Part shown: positions 1 through 6,782 of the stretch, piece after piece | Position numbering within the stretch: position 1 is the first letter of the stretch | How the letters are laid out: each line of letters begins with the position of its first letter | Assembly (NCBI GenBank): GCA_023418755.1 | Contig: JAEZZE010000152.1 | Span: 1 to 10,449, forward strand | Length of the DNA: 10,449 nucleotides | Source: Bacillota bacterium | GTDB taxonomy: Bacteria; Bacillota; Bacilli; Paenibacillales; Paenibacillaceae | Direction: 5' to 3' | Position numbers and translations under genes: made by a program | The notes under the pieces: model-generated | Databases searched by the model: none | What the model was told of the DNA's origin: nothing | Seen by the model: the letters and a program-made list of their open reading frames with translations, nothing else

Positions 1-852
1 GAATACTATTTCAGCCGCCGGTTCAAGCAGACGACGGGGATGACGCCGACCCAGTTTGCTCATAACTGCGGACGCTCGCCGCGAATCGTGTCGATCCAGT
101 ACTTGGGCGAGTTGCTGGCCCTCGGCATTCGCCCGATCGGGACGAACCGTTCCATGCTGCAGGCGCTCCCCGAGGCGTGCGCGGACGTCCGTCCCGTCGA
201 CGAGCCGCTGGACATCGGGCAGCTCTCGGAGCTGGAACCGGATCTGATCCTGTATCCCAGCTTCGTGCCCGCCGAACTGGCCCGGCAGTTGGCCCTCGTG
301 GCGCCGGCCGTCGAGATCGACTGGGACGCCGACGTCTACACCCGGCTTCAGGAGATCGGCCGTCTGCTGGGCAGAGCCAAGGAAGCGGACGAGTGGATCG
401 TGCGCTACAAGAAAAAAGCGAGCTATGCGAAAGCGCGGTTAAAGGGCGCCGTACGCGAGGGAGAGACCGCGGCCGCGTTCATCGTTCATTTGGACGGATT
501 GTTCGTCTATGCGGGGCATCATTTCGGCCATACGCTGTACGAAGGCATCGGATTCGAACCCTCTCCCGGCATTCGCGCGCTTATGGATCTCAACCGCAAC
601 GCCAAGTGGCAGGAAATCCGCATGGAGGACTTGCCCCGATATGCCGGGGACCGCATCTTCCTCGCCCTGCCGGAGCAGGGGGAAGGCGCGGAAAGAAGCC
701 TGGAGGTGCTGCGCCATCCGATTTGGAAAGGCCTGCCTGCGGTTCGTGAGGGGAAGAGTTATGTCGTGAAGGACCGCTGGGCCAATTATAACCCGGTCAC
801 CCTGGACAAGCATTTGGACGACACCGTGCAGCGACTGCTTCTCGGCCGCTGA
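1..852 (+). CDS. AraC-family regulator fused to a siderophore/B12-type binding domain (5' truncated by window)
   Basis: The frame is open from base 1, so the gene starts outside the window; 283 residues are visible. The first ~25 residues (EYYFSRRFKQTTGMTPTQF) are the end of an AraC/XylS helix-turn-helix domain, matching the usual yFsr.FK..tGmtP.qf pattern. From about visible residue 28 (RIVSIQYLGELLALGIRPIG) to the end the protein looks like a FecB/FhuD-type periplasmic-binding fold (Fe-B12 binding domain), including an ALPEQ..AERSLEVL stretch and an NYNPVTLDKHLDD C-terminus. No signal peptide or membrane segment can be assigned to the binding domain, so it probably acts in the cytoplasm. 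Known precedent: Bacillus Btr (YbbB), an AraC protein whose binding domain senses Fe-bacillibactin and activates its uptake genes. By analogy this is likely a ligand-responsive activator of siderophore uptake. Its targets probably lie upstream, outside the window, because the downstream genes are convergent. An ATG at 40 is internal to the HTH and is not the real start. The ligand is unknown. Confidence 0.9.
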   Translation, partial: EYYFSRRFKQTTGMTPTQFAHNCGRSPRIVSIQYLGELLALGIRPIGTNRSMLQALPEACADVRPVDEPLDIGQLSELEPDLILYPSFVPAELARQLALVAPAVEIDWDADVYTRLQEIGRLLGRAKEADEWIVRYKKKASYAKARLKGAVREGETAAAFIVHLDGLFVYAGHHFGHTLYEGIGFEPSPGIRALMDLNRNAKWQEIRMEDLPRYAGDRIFLALPEQGEGAERSLEVLRHPIWKGLPAVREGKSYVVKDRWANYNPVTLDKHLDDTVQRLLLGR

Positions 853-870
853 CCTCTCCGAATAGCGCGC

Positions 871-905
871 AAACAGAACGCTCCCCCGGCCATGCCGAAG
901 GAGCG
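871..905 (-). terminator. Likely Rho-independent terminator of the minus-strand operon
   Basis: CGCTCC (879-884) pairs with GGAGCG (900-905). After a 2x2 internal loop, CGGC (887-890) pairs with GCCG (894-897) around a 3-base loop. Read on the minus strand the hairpin is followed by TTCTGTTTG (878 down to 870), an imperfect T-rich tail. On the plus strand the hairpin has no T run, so it points to the minus strand. It lies 72 bp past the stop of the D-2-hydroxyacid dehydrogenase gene. Confidence 0.6.
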
Positions 906-932
906 CTTGCGGCGCGAGGCACGCCCCGCCAT

Positions 933-950
933 GCGGCAACGCCGCTTTTT
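933..950 (+). terminator. Rho-independent terminator of the AraC-type regulator gene
   Basis: A perfect 5-bp GC-only stem (GCGGC, loop AAC, GCCGC; 933-945) is followed directly by TTTTT (946-950) on the plus strand. It lies 80 bp past the stop codon of the regulator gene, in the convergent gap, as expected for its transcription stop. The stem is short but very GC-rich. Confidence 0.7.
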
Positions 951-976
951 CCGATTGGCGCCTGCCCGAACAAGGC

Positions 977-1933
977 TCAATTAAGAGTCCTGAGCGGCGC
1001 GCCATCCAGAAAGCCTCTGATATTTTCCACCGCATGCTCGAAAAATACGCGATAAGCGGCTTCCGTCACATAGCCGATATGGGGAGTCGCCAGCACGTTG
1101 GGCAGGTAGCGGTACGGATGACGGGGAGGCAGCGGCTCGATGTCGTAGACGTCGAGTCCGGCTCCGGCGATCCGGCCCTTCTGCAGCGCATCGACGAGCG
1201 CCTCCTGATCGACGATCGGCGCCCGGGAGGTGTTGATCAGATAGGCGGAGGGCTTGAGAAGAGCCAGCTCCCGCGGTCCGATCAGCCCTCGGGTACGATT
1301 GCTCAGGACGAGATGGATCGATACATAATCGCTTTCCGTCAGCAGCTCCTCCTTGGAAGCATACCGGACGCCGACCTGCTCCGCCCTCTCGACGGTAAGG
1401 TTCTGACTCCAGGCGGACACCTCCATGCCGAAAGCCTGTCCGACCTTGGCCACTTGGGCTCCGATCCGTCCCAGACCAAGAAGCCCAAGCCTTGTGCCGT
1501 GAAGATCGACGCCGATCGCGCTCTGCCATTTGCCGTTCAGCCTTAACGACTGGTTCTCCGCGACCACCGATCGGGCAAGCCCGAGAATCAACGCCCAAGT
1601 CAGCTCGGCCGTACCCGCTCCGGCGCCGCCCGTACCGCTTACGACGACGCCATGCGCGGCCGCGGCGGCCAGATCGACGGAGGCGTTGCGCATTCCGGTC
1701 GTGACCAGCAGCTTCAGCTTCGGCAGACGCGCGAACAACGAGGCCGGGAACGGCGTGCGCTCGCGCATGATCACGATTATCGGGAAGTCCTGCAGCCTCT
1801 CGGCCAGCTCCCGCTCGTTATCGATAGGCTCCCGGAAAACTACCGGCTCCACCCGATCCTCCAGCTGCGACCAATCGGCGAACGATAGCGCCGCATTCTG
1901 ATAATCGTCCAATATCGCACAGCGCAGCTTCAT
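977..1933 (-). CDS. D-2-hydroxyacid dehydrogenase family protein
   Basis: 318 residues, normal for the family. It would interconvert a 2-oxoacid and a D-2-hydroxyacid with NAD(P)H in the cytoplasm. The Rossmann dinucleotide motif is GLGRIG (153-158). The catalytic triad is complete: Arg237 (NTSRAPIVD), Glu266 (DVYDIEPLP) and His285 (TPHIGY). The segment after the second Rossmann strand reads SAWSQNLT, without the acidic residue typical of NAD-specific enzymes, so the cofactor is uncertain. The ATG overlaps the stop of the upstream monooxygenase gene as ATGA (1930-1933). A GGGAGGAGGG Shine-Dalgarno lies inside that gene's end, so the two are probably translationally coupled. This is the last gene of the operon, followed by a terminator hairpin. 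It could be a glyoxylate/hydroxypyruvate reductase-like enzyme or act on the 2-oxoacid released by the monooxygenase. The family call is firm; the substrate is not. Confidence 0.92.
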   Translation of the reverse strand: MKLRCAILDDYQNAALSFADWSQLEDRVEPVVFREPIDNERELAERLQDFPIIVIMRERTPFPASLFARLPKLKLLVTTGMRNASVDLAAAAAHGVVVSGTGGAGAGTAELTWALILGLARSVVAENQSLRLNGKWQSAIGVDLHGTRLGLLGLGRIGAQVAKVGQAFGMEVSAWSQNLTVERAEQVGVRYASKEELLTESDYVSIHLVLSNRTRGLIGPRELALLKPSAYLINTSRAPIVDQEALVDALQKGRIAGAGLDVYDIEPLPPRHPYRYLPNVLATPHIGYVTEAAYRVFFEHAVENIRGFLDGAPLRTLN

Positions 1934-3267
1934 GCTTTCCCTCCTCCCGCGGTAGCTGTCCGGGCGTTCTCCGCATAAGCCAGCCCCAGGCGGTCGCGAA
2001 GCGTCTTTCCTTCGTAGGCCTCCCGGAACAGTCCCCGATTTTGCAGCTCCGGCACGACCTTGTCGACGAACGCTTCCAGACCCGCCGGGAAAATGTGCGG
2101 CATCAGGTTAAAGCCGTCCGCGCCGTACTCCCGGAACCACGTCTCCATCAGATCGGCCACCTGCAGCGGGGAGCCGGCGATCGTCATATGGCCGTGTCCC
2201 CCGGCGCTCCGGGCGGCGAGCTGACGCAGCGTCATTTTTTCGCTTCGGGCGGCTTCCAGATAGACCTCGCTCCTGCTTGTGATCCCCTTCGTCAGCTGCC
2301 CGTACGGAATCGCCTTGTCCAGCGGCACCGGATCGTCGAGGTCGTAATCGTTCAGATCGACGGTAAACCACTCCGACAGCTTGGCCAACAAGCTTCTCTC
2401 GTTCGCAAGCACGGTAAATTCCCGCTCCAGCTCCCGGGCCTCCGCTTCCGTATCCGCGACGATCGGAGCGAAGCCCGGCACGACCAGCAGCTGATCCGGC
2501 GCTCTGCCGTACTTGGCCATCCGCGATTTCACGTCGGCGTAGAAGCGCTTCGCCGCCTCCAGCGTCTGCTGGGCGGAGAACACGACGTCCGCCGTCCGAG
2601 CGGCCAGCTCCCTTCCGGGATCGGAGGCTCCGGCCTGAACGATCACCGGATGGCCCTGCGGCGGTCGCTGCACGTTTAACGGACCTTTCAGCTTAAAGTA
2701 CTTGCCCTCGAAATGAATCGGCCTAGGCTTGCTATGGGAGAAAGGCTCGTCCGCCTGCAAGATCAGCTCGTCGCTCTCGTGCTCCCAGCTGTCCCACAGC
2801 TGCTTGACGACATCGACGAATTCGCCCGCGACTTCATAGCGGACGGCAGGCTCGGGGTATTCCTTCGCCTGGAATCTCTCGGTCACCGAATGCGAGCTGG
2901 TCACGACGTTCCAGGCGCTTCTTCCTCCGCTGATATGGTCCAGGGAAGCGAATTTCCGAGCCACATGGTAGGGCTCGTGATAGGTGGTGTCCACCGTCGC
3001 GATAAAACCGATGTGCCGGGTAAGCGCCGACAATGCCGACATCAGCGTCATCGGCTCCAGACGGCGCGTCGGCCCGGCGATCGCGTAGCCGTCGGCCATG
3101 AAGGCCGCGTCGAACAGGCCGCGCTCCGCGATCCGGACGATCTCGGCATAGTAATCCAGGCTTAAATCCTGCAGCGGCTTGGCTTTCGGATGCTTCCAGG
3201 CGGCCTCGTGATGGCCGCTGCCGCGCAAGACGACGTTCAGATGCAGCCGTTCGGACTTTCCTCTCAT
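1930..3267 (-). CDS. LLM-class flavin-dependent monooxygenase, NtaA/SnaA/DszA type
   Basis: 445 residues, the usual length for the NtaA/SnaA/DszA/YxeK branch of the luciferase-like monooxygenases. These use FMNH2 from a separate reductase and O2 to break C-N or C-S bonds (nitrilotriacetate, EDTA, dibenzothiophene sulfone, S-succinocysteine derivatives). Visible family landmarks are the N-terminal LHLNVVLRGSGHHEAAWKHP, the flavin-site stretch LDHISGGRSAWNVVTS (109-124), HPVIVQAGAS (206-215), RTADVVFSAQQ (224-234) and YGADGFNLMPHIFP (381-394). No flavin reductase is encoded in the window, so a general cellular one would have to serve. The start has an AAGGAG Shine-Dalgarno 8 bases upstream. The gene follows the SDR gene by 33 bp and overlaps the next gene by 4 bp. 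Its neighbours, especially cysK, favour a sulfur-containing substrate, but this is inference. Confidence 0.93.
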   Translation of the reverse strand: MRGKSERLHLNVVLRGSGHHEAAWKHPKAKPLQDLSLDYYAEIVRIAERGLFDAAFMADGYAIAGPTRRLEPMTLMSALSALTRHIGFIATVDTTYHEPYHVARKFASLDHISGGRSAWNVVTSSHSVTERFQAKEYPEPAVRYEVAGEFVDVVKQLWDSWEHESDELILQADEPFSHSKPRPIHFEGKYFKLKGPLNVQRPPQGHPVIVQAGASDPGRELAARTADVVFSAQQTLEAAKRFYADVKSRMAKYGRAPDQLLVVPGFAPIVADTEAEARELEREFTVLANERSLLAKLSEWFTVDLNDYDLDDPVPLDKAIPYGQLTKGITSRSEVYLEAARSEKMTLRQLAARSAGGHGHMTIAGSPLQVADLMETWFREYGADGFNLMPHIFPAGLEAFVDKVVPELQNRGLFREAYEGKTLRDRLGLAYAENARTATAGGGKA

Positions 3268-3300
3268 CCGTTCCTCTCCTTCCCCGTGAATACGATCCGG

Positions 3301-4062
3301 CTAGACGACATCGACCAGTCCGCCATCGACGTTGAGAGCCGTACCCGTTACGTAGGACGCGGCGGGCGAGGCCAGAAAGGCGATCACGTTCGCGGCTTCC
3401 TGAACGGTGCCCATCCTTCCCAGCGGAATACGGGAGATTCTCTCCCGTCTGACCGCGTCCGACAGCCCGGCGGCCGAGGCCTGCTTGCTGTCGATCACGC
3501 CCAGACAGACGGCGTTGACCCGGATGTCGTCCCCCGCCAAATCCTTGCTCATCGCCTTCGTCAGCGCGATGCCTGCCCCTCGGCTGACGCTCGTAGGAAG
3601 ACTCGCCGCTCGCGGAGCTTTGCCGACGATGGAGACGATGTTGACGATGCTTCCTCCTCCGTCCCGTTTCATCTGCTTCACTGCCGCTTGGGACAAGCGC
3701 ACCGCCGCGAACAGCTTGAGATCGAGATCGGCCGCCCAGGTTTCCGTCGCCACTTCCTCGAACGGCGCTTGCGACGTTCCCCCGGCGTTGTTGATGAGAA
3801 TATCCAGTCTGCCGAAACGCTCAATGACCGCTTGAACGGCTCTGTCGCATTGATCCTTCGCCGTAACGTCCGCTTGGATGACAAGCGGCTCCCGGCCGGT
3901 CTCGGCCGCGATTCGGCCGGCGGTTTCCCGCAGCTCCTCAAGTCCGCGGGCCAATAGGGCCACATTCGCGCCTTCCCTCGCCAGCGTCAGCGCCGCGGCT
4001 TTGCCGATGCCCTTGCTGCCTCCGGTCACGAGCGCGACTCGTTCTCCCAAGCCTAGCTCCAT
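3301..4062 (-). CDS. SDR-family protein with substituted catalytic Tyr and Lys
   Basis: 253 residues, a typical classical short-chain dehydrogenase/reductase length. The cofactor motif TGGSKGIG (13-20), the ADV adenine-ring contact (64-66), NNAG (91-94), the C-terminal RVNAVCLGVI region (181-190) and YVTG..LNVDGG (237-248) are all present. The catalytic serine is in place (Ser144). Thirteen residues later, where the family has YxxxK, this protein reads TSVSR: Thr157 replaces the proton-donating Tyr and Arg161 replaces the Lys. I checked both codons (ACG at 3592-3594, CGA at 3580-3582) and the flanking IALTKAMSKDLA keeps the alignment in register, so a frameshift is not the cause. The protein may bind NAD(P) yet catalyse different chemistry, or serve as a partner. 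Start: GGAGGG Shine-Dalgarno 8 bases before the ATG. It lies 39 bp after the GGT-like gene and 33 bp before the monooxygenase gene. The family is certain, the function unknown. Confidence 0.9.
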   Translation of the reverse strand: MELGLGERVALVTGGSKGIGKAAALTLAREGANVALLARGLEELRETAGRIAAETGREPLVIQADVTAKDQCDRAVQAVIERFGRLDILINNAGGTSQAPFEEVATETWAADLDLKLFAAVRLSQAAVKQMKRDGGGSIVNIVSIVGKAPRAASLPTSVSRGAGIALTKAMSKDLAGDDIRVNAVCLGVIDSKQASAAGLSDAVRRERISRIPLGRMGTVQEAANVIAFLASPAASYVTGTALNVDGGLVDVV

Positions 4063-4101
4063 TCGATTTTCCCTCCGTCTTTTCCGTGCCGTTCTCGATG
4101 T

Positions 4102-5715
4102 CTACCAGGCCGCTACGATGCCGTCCGTTCGCGATTCGGTGCCCCCGCAGAGAACTCCGGATTGCGGGTCCCGCACGATTAGCTGACCCCGGCCGAACGA
4201 GCCCGACTCCGTAGCGAAACGGATGTCGTGCCCCTTGCGAGCAAGCGCCTGAGCGACGGCGACCGGGAAGGTCGGCTCCGCCAGCACGGTGCGGTCGTTC
4301 GTCCATTGCCAGCGCGGAGCGTCCAGCGCCGCCTGGGGATGAAGCCCGAAATCGATCAGGTTCGTCAGCACCTGCACGTGCCCCTGAGGCTGCATGAGCC
4401 CGCCCATGACGCCGAACGGACCGACGGCTTCCCCGTTCCGGGTCAGGAAGCCGGGAATGATCGTATGGTACGATCGTTTGCCCGGTTCCAGCCGATTGGC
4501 GGCCCCGTCCTCCAGCGAGAAGTCGCGTCCGCGGTTCTGAAGCGCGATGCCCGTTCCCGGCACGACGAGACCGGAGCCGAACTGCATATAGTTGCTTTGA
4601 ATGAAGGACACCATGCCGCCTTCCCCGTCCGCCGCCGCCAGATAGACCGTCCCCCCGCTCGGCGGCTTGCCGGCCTCCGGCAGTCCGGCGTGGTCGCCGA
4701 TCAGGCTCCTCCGCGATGCCGCATACGTCTCCGAGAGCAATCCGCCGACATCCGCCTCCATATAGGCAGGATCGGTGACGTACCGTTTGGCGTCCGCGAA
4801 GGCCAGCTTCATCGCTTCGATCTGTTTGTGGACAGTGTCGACGTCGGATGGGCGAAGATCCTCGAAGCCCTTCAGCACGTTAAGCGCGAGCAGCGCCGCG
4901 ATTCCCTGTCCGTTGGGCGGAATTTCCCATACGTCGTAGCCTCGGTAGGAGACGCTGATCGGGTCGACCCATTGCGGTCGAAATCCGGCGAGATCCTCCG
5001 CGCCGAGAAACCCTCCCGCCTCGCGGATGAACGAAGCCATTCGCTCGGCCAGTTCGCCGCGGTAGAACGCTTCCGCTTCGCTGTCGCCGATGAGCCGCAG
5101 AGTACGGGCATGATCGGGGGAGGCCCAGATTTCGCCGGCCTCGGGAGCCCGCCCACGGGGCGCGAACGTGTCGAACCACGCCCGGAAGCTCGGCCCCTGA
5201 AGAGCTTTCTTATAGATCTCGAACGATTTCTTCCAATAATAAGCGGCGGTCGGAGAGACCGGATAGCCTTCCTCCGCGTAGCGGATGGCCGGCTCCAGAA
5301 CTTCGGCTAGCGACAGCCGGCCGAACTTACGCGACAGCTCCGCCCAGGCGGACGGCGCTCCCGGAACGGTAACCGGAAGCGGTCCGTAGGTCGGCATCTC
5401 CGAGTAACCGGCTTCCTTTACCGCCTGAACGGAAATGGAAAGCGGAGCCGGACCGCTGGCGTTGAGCCCGTGCAGCTTGCCGCCGCTCCAGACGAGAGCG
5501 AAGGCGTCTCCTCCGATTCCGTTCGAGCAAGGTTCGACGACCGTGAGCGCGGCGGCGGCCGCGATGGCGGCATCTACCGCGTTGCCTCCCCGCTTCAGAA
5601 TGTCCAGCCCCGCCTGGGCGGCCAACGGCTGCGACGTCGCGACCATGCCCTTGCGGCCGTAAGCGGGCGCGCGATAGGCGGGATGAGGGTGATACAACGG
5701 ATCAAAAGACGGCAT
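4102..5715 (-). CDS. Gamma-glutamyltransferase-like Ntn hydrolase (cytoplasmic type)
   Basis: 537 residues. GGTs are translated as one chain that cuts itself before a threonine, which becomes the N-terminal nucleophile. Here that residue is most likely Thr356 (PPSGGTVYLAAAD). Other family landmarks are GGNAVDAAIAAA (43-54), EPCSNGIGGD (61-70), LQNRGRDFS (392-400, matching the NNQMDDFS region of Escherichia coli GGT), RSYHTIIPGF (414-423) and MGGLMQPQGHVQVL (437-450). There is no signal peptide, unlike secreted GGTs, so it should act inside the cell. In classical GGTs an Arg before the EMAP-like motif (Arg114 in E. coli) holds the substrate's glutamyl carboxylate; here the segment is NASGPAPLS (85-93) with Ser at that place, as in the GGT-like rather than true GGT branch (Bacillus YwrD is a relative of this kind). 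It may be an amidase or acylase on another substrate. The gene starts 27 bp after cysK. Confidence 0.88.
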   Translation of the reverse strand: MPSFDPLYHPHPAYRAPAYGRKGMVATSQPLAAQAGLDILKRGGNAVDAAIAAAAALTVVEPCSNGIGGDAFALVWSGGKLHGLNASGPAPLSISVQAVKEAGYSEMPTYGPLPVTVPGAPSAWAELSRKFGRLSLAEVLEPAIRYAEEGYPVSPTAAYYWKKSFEIYKKALQGPSFRAWFDTFAPRGRAPEAGEIWASPDHARTLRLIGDSEAEAFYRGELAERMASFIREAGGFLGAEDLAGFRPQWVDPISVSYRGYDVWEIPPNGQGIAALLALNVLKGFEDLRPSDVDTVHKQIEAMKLAFADAKRYVTDPAYMEADVGGLLSETYAASRRSLIGDHAGLPEAGKPPSGGTVYLAAADGEGGMVSFIQSNYMQFGSGLVVPGTGIALQNRGRDFSLEDGAANRLEPGKRSYHTIIPGFLTRNGEAVGPFGVMGGLMQPQGHVQVLTNLIDFGLHPQAALDAPRWQWTNDRTVLAEPTFPVAVAQALARKGHDIRFATESGSFGRGQLIVRDPQSGVLCGGTESRTDGIVAAW

Positions 5716-5742
5716 GGCGATCAGCTCCCTTTCCTATTTTCC

Positions 5743-6669
5743 TTATTCGTCGAACAGATCCGAGCTTAAATAGCGTTCACCGTTATCGGGCGCGATGCAG
5801 AGCACGCGCTTGCCCGCGCCGAGCCGACGGGCCTCTCTGAGCGCCGTCCATACGGACGCGCCGGAGGAAGGCCCGACGAGAATGCCTTCGAAGATCGCCA
5901 GCTGCTTCGCCATCTTGACGGCGTCGGAGTCGGACACTTGCACGATCTCGTCGTACACGCTCTGATTGATGACGGGGGGAACGAAGCCCGGACCCGCTCC
6001 GATCAGCTTGTGCGGCCCCGGCTTGCCTCCGGACAGAACCGGCGACCCCTGGGGCTCGATTACGATGATTTTAATATTCGGCAGCTTCTCGCGCAGCACC
6101 TCTCCCGTGCCCGTAATCGTACCGCCCGTACCGGCGGGCGCGATGAACGCGTCCAGTTCTCCGTCCATCTGCTCGATAATTTCAAGCGCCGTCGTCCTGC
6201 GATGAATGGCCGGGTTGGCCGGGTTCTCGAACTGCTGGGGGACGAAGCTGCCGGGAATTTGCCGCTGCAGCTCCAGCGCCTTGCGAATCGCCCCTTGCAT
6301 TCTCTCGTAGGCCGGAGTCAGCACGACCTCCGCTCCGTAGGCCTTAAGAATGTTGATTCTTTCCTTCGTGGCGTTCGAAGGCATCGTAATGACGAGCCGG
6401 TAGCCGCTGGCCGCCGCGTTCATCGCCAGTCCGATTCCCGTATTGCCGCTCGTCGGCTCGATGATCGTCGACCCGGGCTTTAGCCGGCCGCTCTTCTCGG
6501 CTTCGGCGATCAGATTGAACGCCGCCCGGTCCTTCAGGCTGCCGCTCGGATTGAAATATTCCAGCTTCACGTAGACTTCGGCATCGCCCTCCGTCGTCAG
6601 TCGATTCAATCGGACGGCAGGCGTATCGCCGATCAGATCCGTAATGTTGTTTACTCGTTTGGCTGCCAT
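5743..6669 (-). CDS. cysK: Cysteine synthase (O-acetylserine sulfhydrylase)
   Basis: 308 residues, the usual CysK length. It joins O-acetylserine and sulfide to make cysteine, using pyridoxal phosphate (PLP), in the cytoplasm. The PLP lysine is Lys46 (NPSGSLKDRAA). The substrate loop is TSGNTG (73-78), the phosphate-binding loop GTGGT (180-184), and Ser268-Ser269-Gly270 lies near the PLP ring nitrogen. CysK-type segments include SPVLSGGKPGPHK (209-221) and PDNGERYLSSDLF (294-306). The frame is open further upstream to 6774, but the ATG at 6667-6669 is chosen because it has GAAGGAGG 7 bases before it and gives the conserved N-terminus (NNITDLIGDTPAVRL). This is the first gene of the five-gene catabolic-looking block, with the GGT-like gene 27 bp downstream. 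Related O-acetylserine-using enzymes (CysM, MccA) are less likely given the C-terminal motifs. Confidence 0.9.
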   Translation of the reverse strand: MAAKRVNNITDLIGDTPAVRLNRLTTEGDAEVYVKLEYFNPSGSLKDRAAFNLIAEAEKSGRLKPGSTIIEPTSGNTGIGLAMNAAASGYRLVITMPSNATKERINILKAYGAEVVLTPAYERMQGAIRKALELQRQIPGSFVPQQFENPANPAIHRRTTALEIIEQMDGELDAFIAPAGTGGTITGTGEVLREKLPNIKIIVIEPQGSPVLSGGKPGPHKLIGAGPGFVPPVINQSVYDEIVQVSDSDAVKMAKQLAIFEGILVGPSSGASVWTALREARRLGAGKRVLCIAPDNGERYLSSDLFDE

Positions 6670-6684
6670 GGTGAATCCTCCTTC
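6670..6684 (-). promoter_or_regulatory. Ribosome binding site deciding the cysK start
   Basis: GAAGGAGG (6684 down to 6677) is near-perfect against the 16S rRNA tail and sits 7 bases before the ATG at 6669. It settles the start against an upstream extension of 35 residues that would lack the conserved character of the family. Confidence 0.85.
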
Positions 6685-6745
6685 ATGGATGCAATGGTAG
6701 GGATATCGCTTGGCGTCTCCGCGGGTGGGGTAGCTCGTGCCAGCG

Positions 6746-6761
6746 GCATCCGGAAGGATGC
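6746..6761 (-). other. Small inverted repeat in the 113-bp gap between the ABC exporter and cysK
   Basis: GCATCC and GGATGC form a perfect 6-bp stem with a 4-base loop, between the exporter stop (6783) and the cysK start (6669). No T run follows on either strand, so it is not a convincing intrinsic terminator. It could be an RNA hairpin, an operator half-site pair or chance. I see no clear sigma-A promoter in this gap; the best -10-like string on the minus strand (TACCAT) lacks a matching -35. Read-through from the exporter genes is possible. Confidence 0.35.
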
Positions 6762-6782
6762 GGCAACGGATCACGGCCCGGT

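Noticed and set aside
439..1035. A 198-codon minus-strand frame running through the convergent gap
   Set aside because: It overlaps the regulator gene antisense and the end of the dehydrogenase gene in another frame, and crosses both terminator hairpins; no family resemblance.
2041..2679. A 212-codon plus-strand open frame opposite the monooxygenase gene
   Set aside because: Antisense shadow with no ribosome binding site or recognisable domain.
3580..3594. Sequencing error or frameshift as explanation for the missing SDR Tyr/Lys
   Set aside because: The reading frame is continuous, conserved residues on both sides are in register, and turning ACG into a Tyr codon and CGA into a Lys codon would each need at least two base changes.
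4228..5310. A 360-codon open frame on the plus strand opposite the GGT-like gene
   Set aside because: Antisense shadow; Arg-rich translation without family motifs, and the minus-strand gene has clear GGT landmarks along its length.
6727..6743. Possible sigma-54 promoter before cysK (minus strand CTGGCACGA)
   Set aside because: The -24 box matches well, but the -12 region reads ACCCC instead of TTGC, and no sigma-54 activator gene is in view.
6670..6774. Longer version of CysK starting at 6774 (343 residues)
   Set aside because: The extra 35 residues are not CysK-like and have no Shine-Dalgarno support, whereas the ATG at 6669 has an excellent one.
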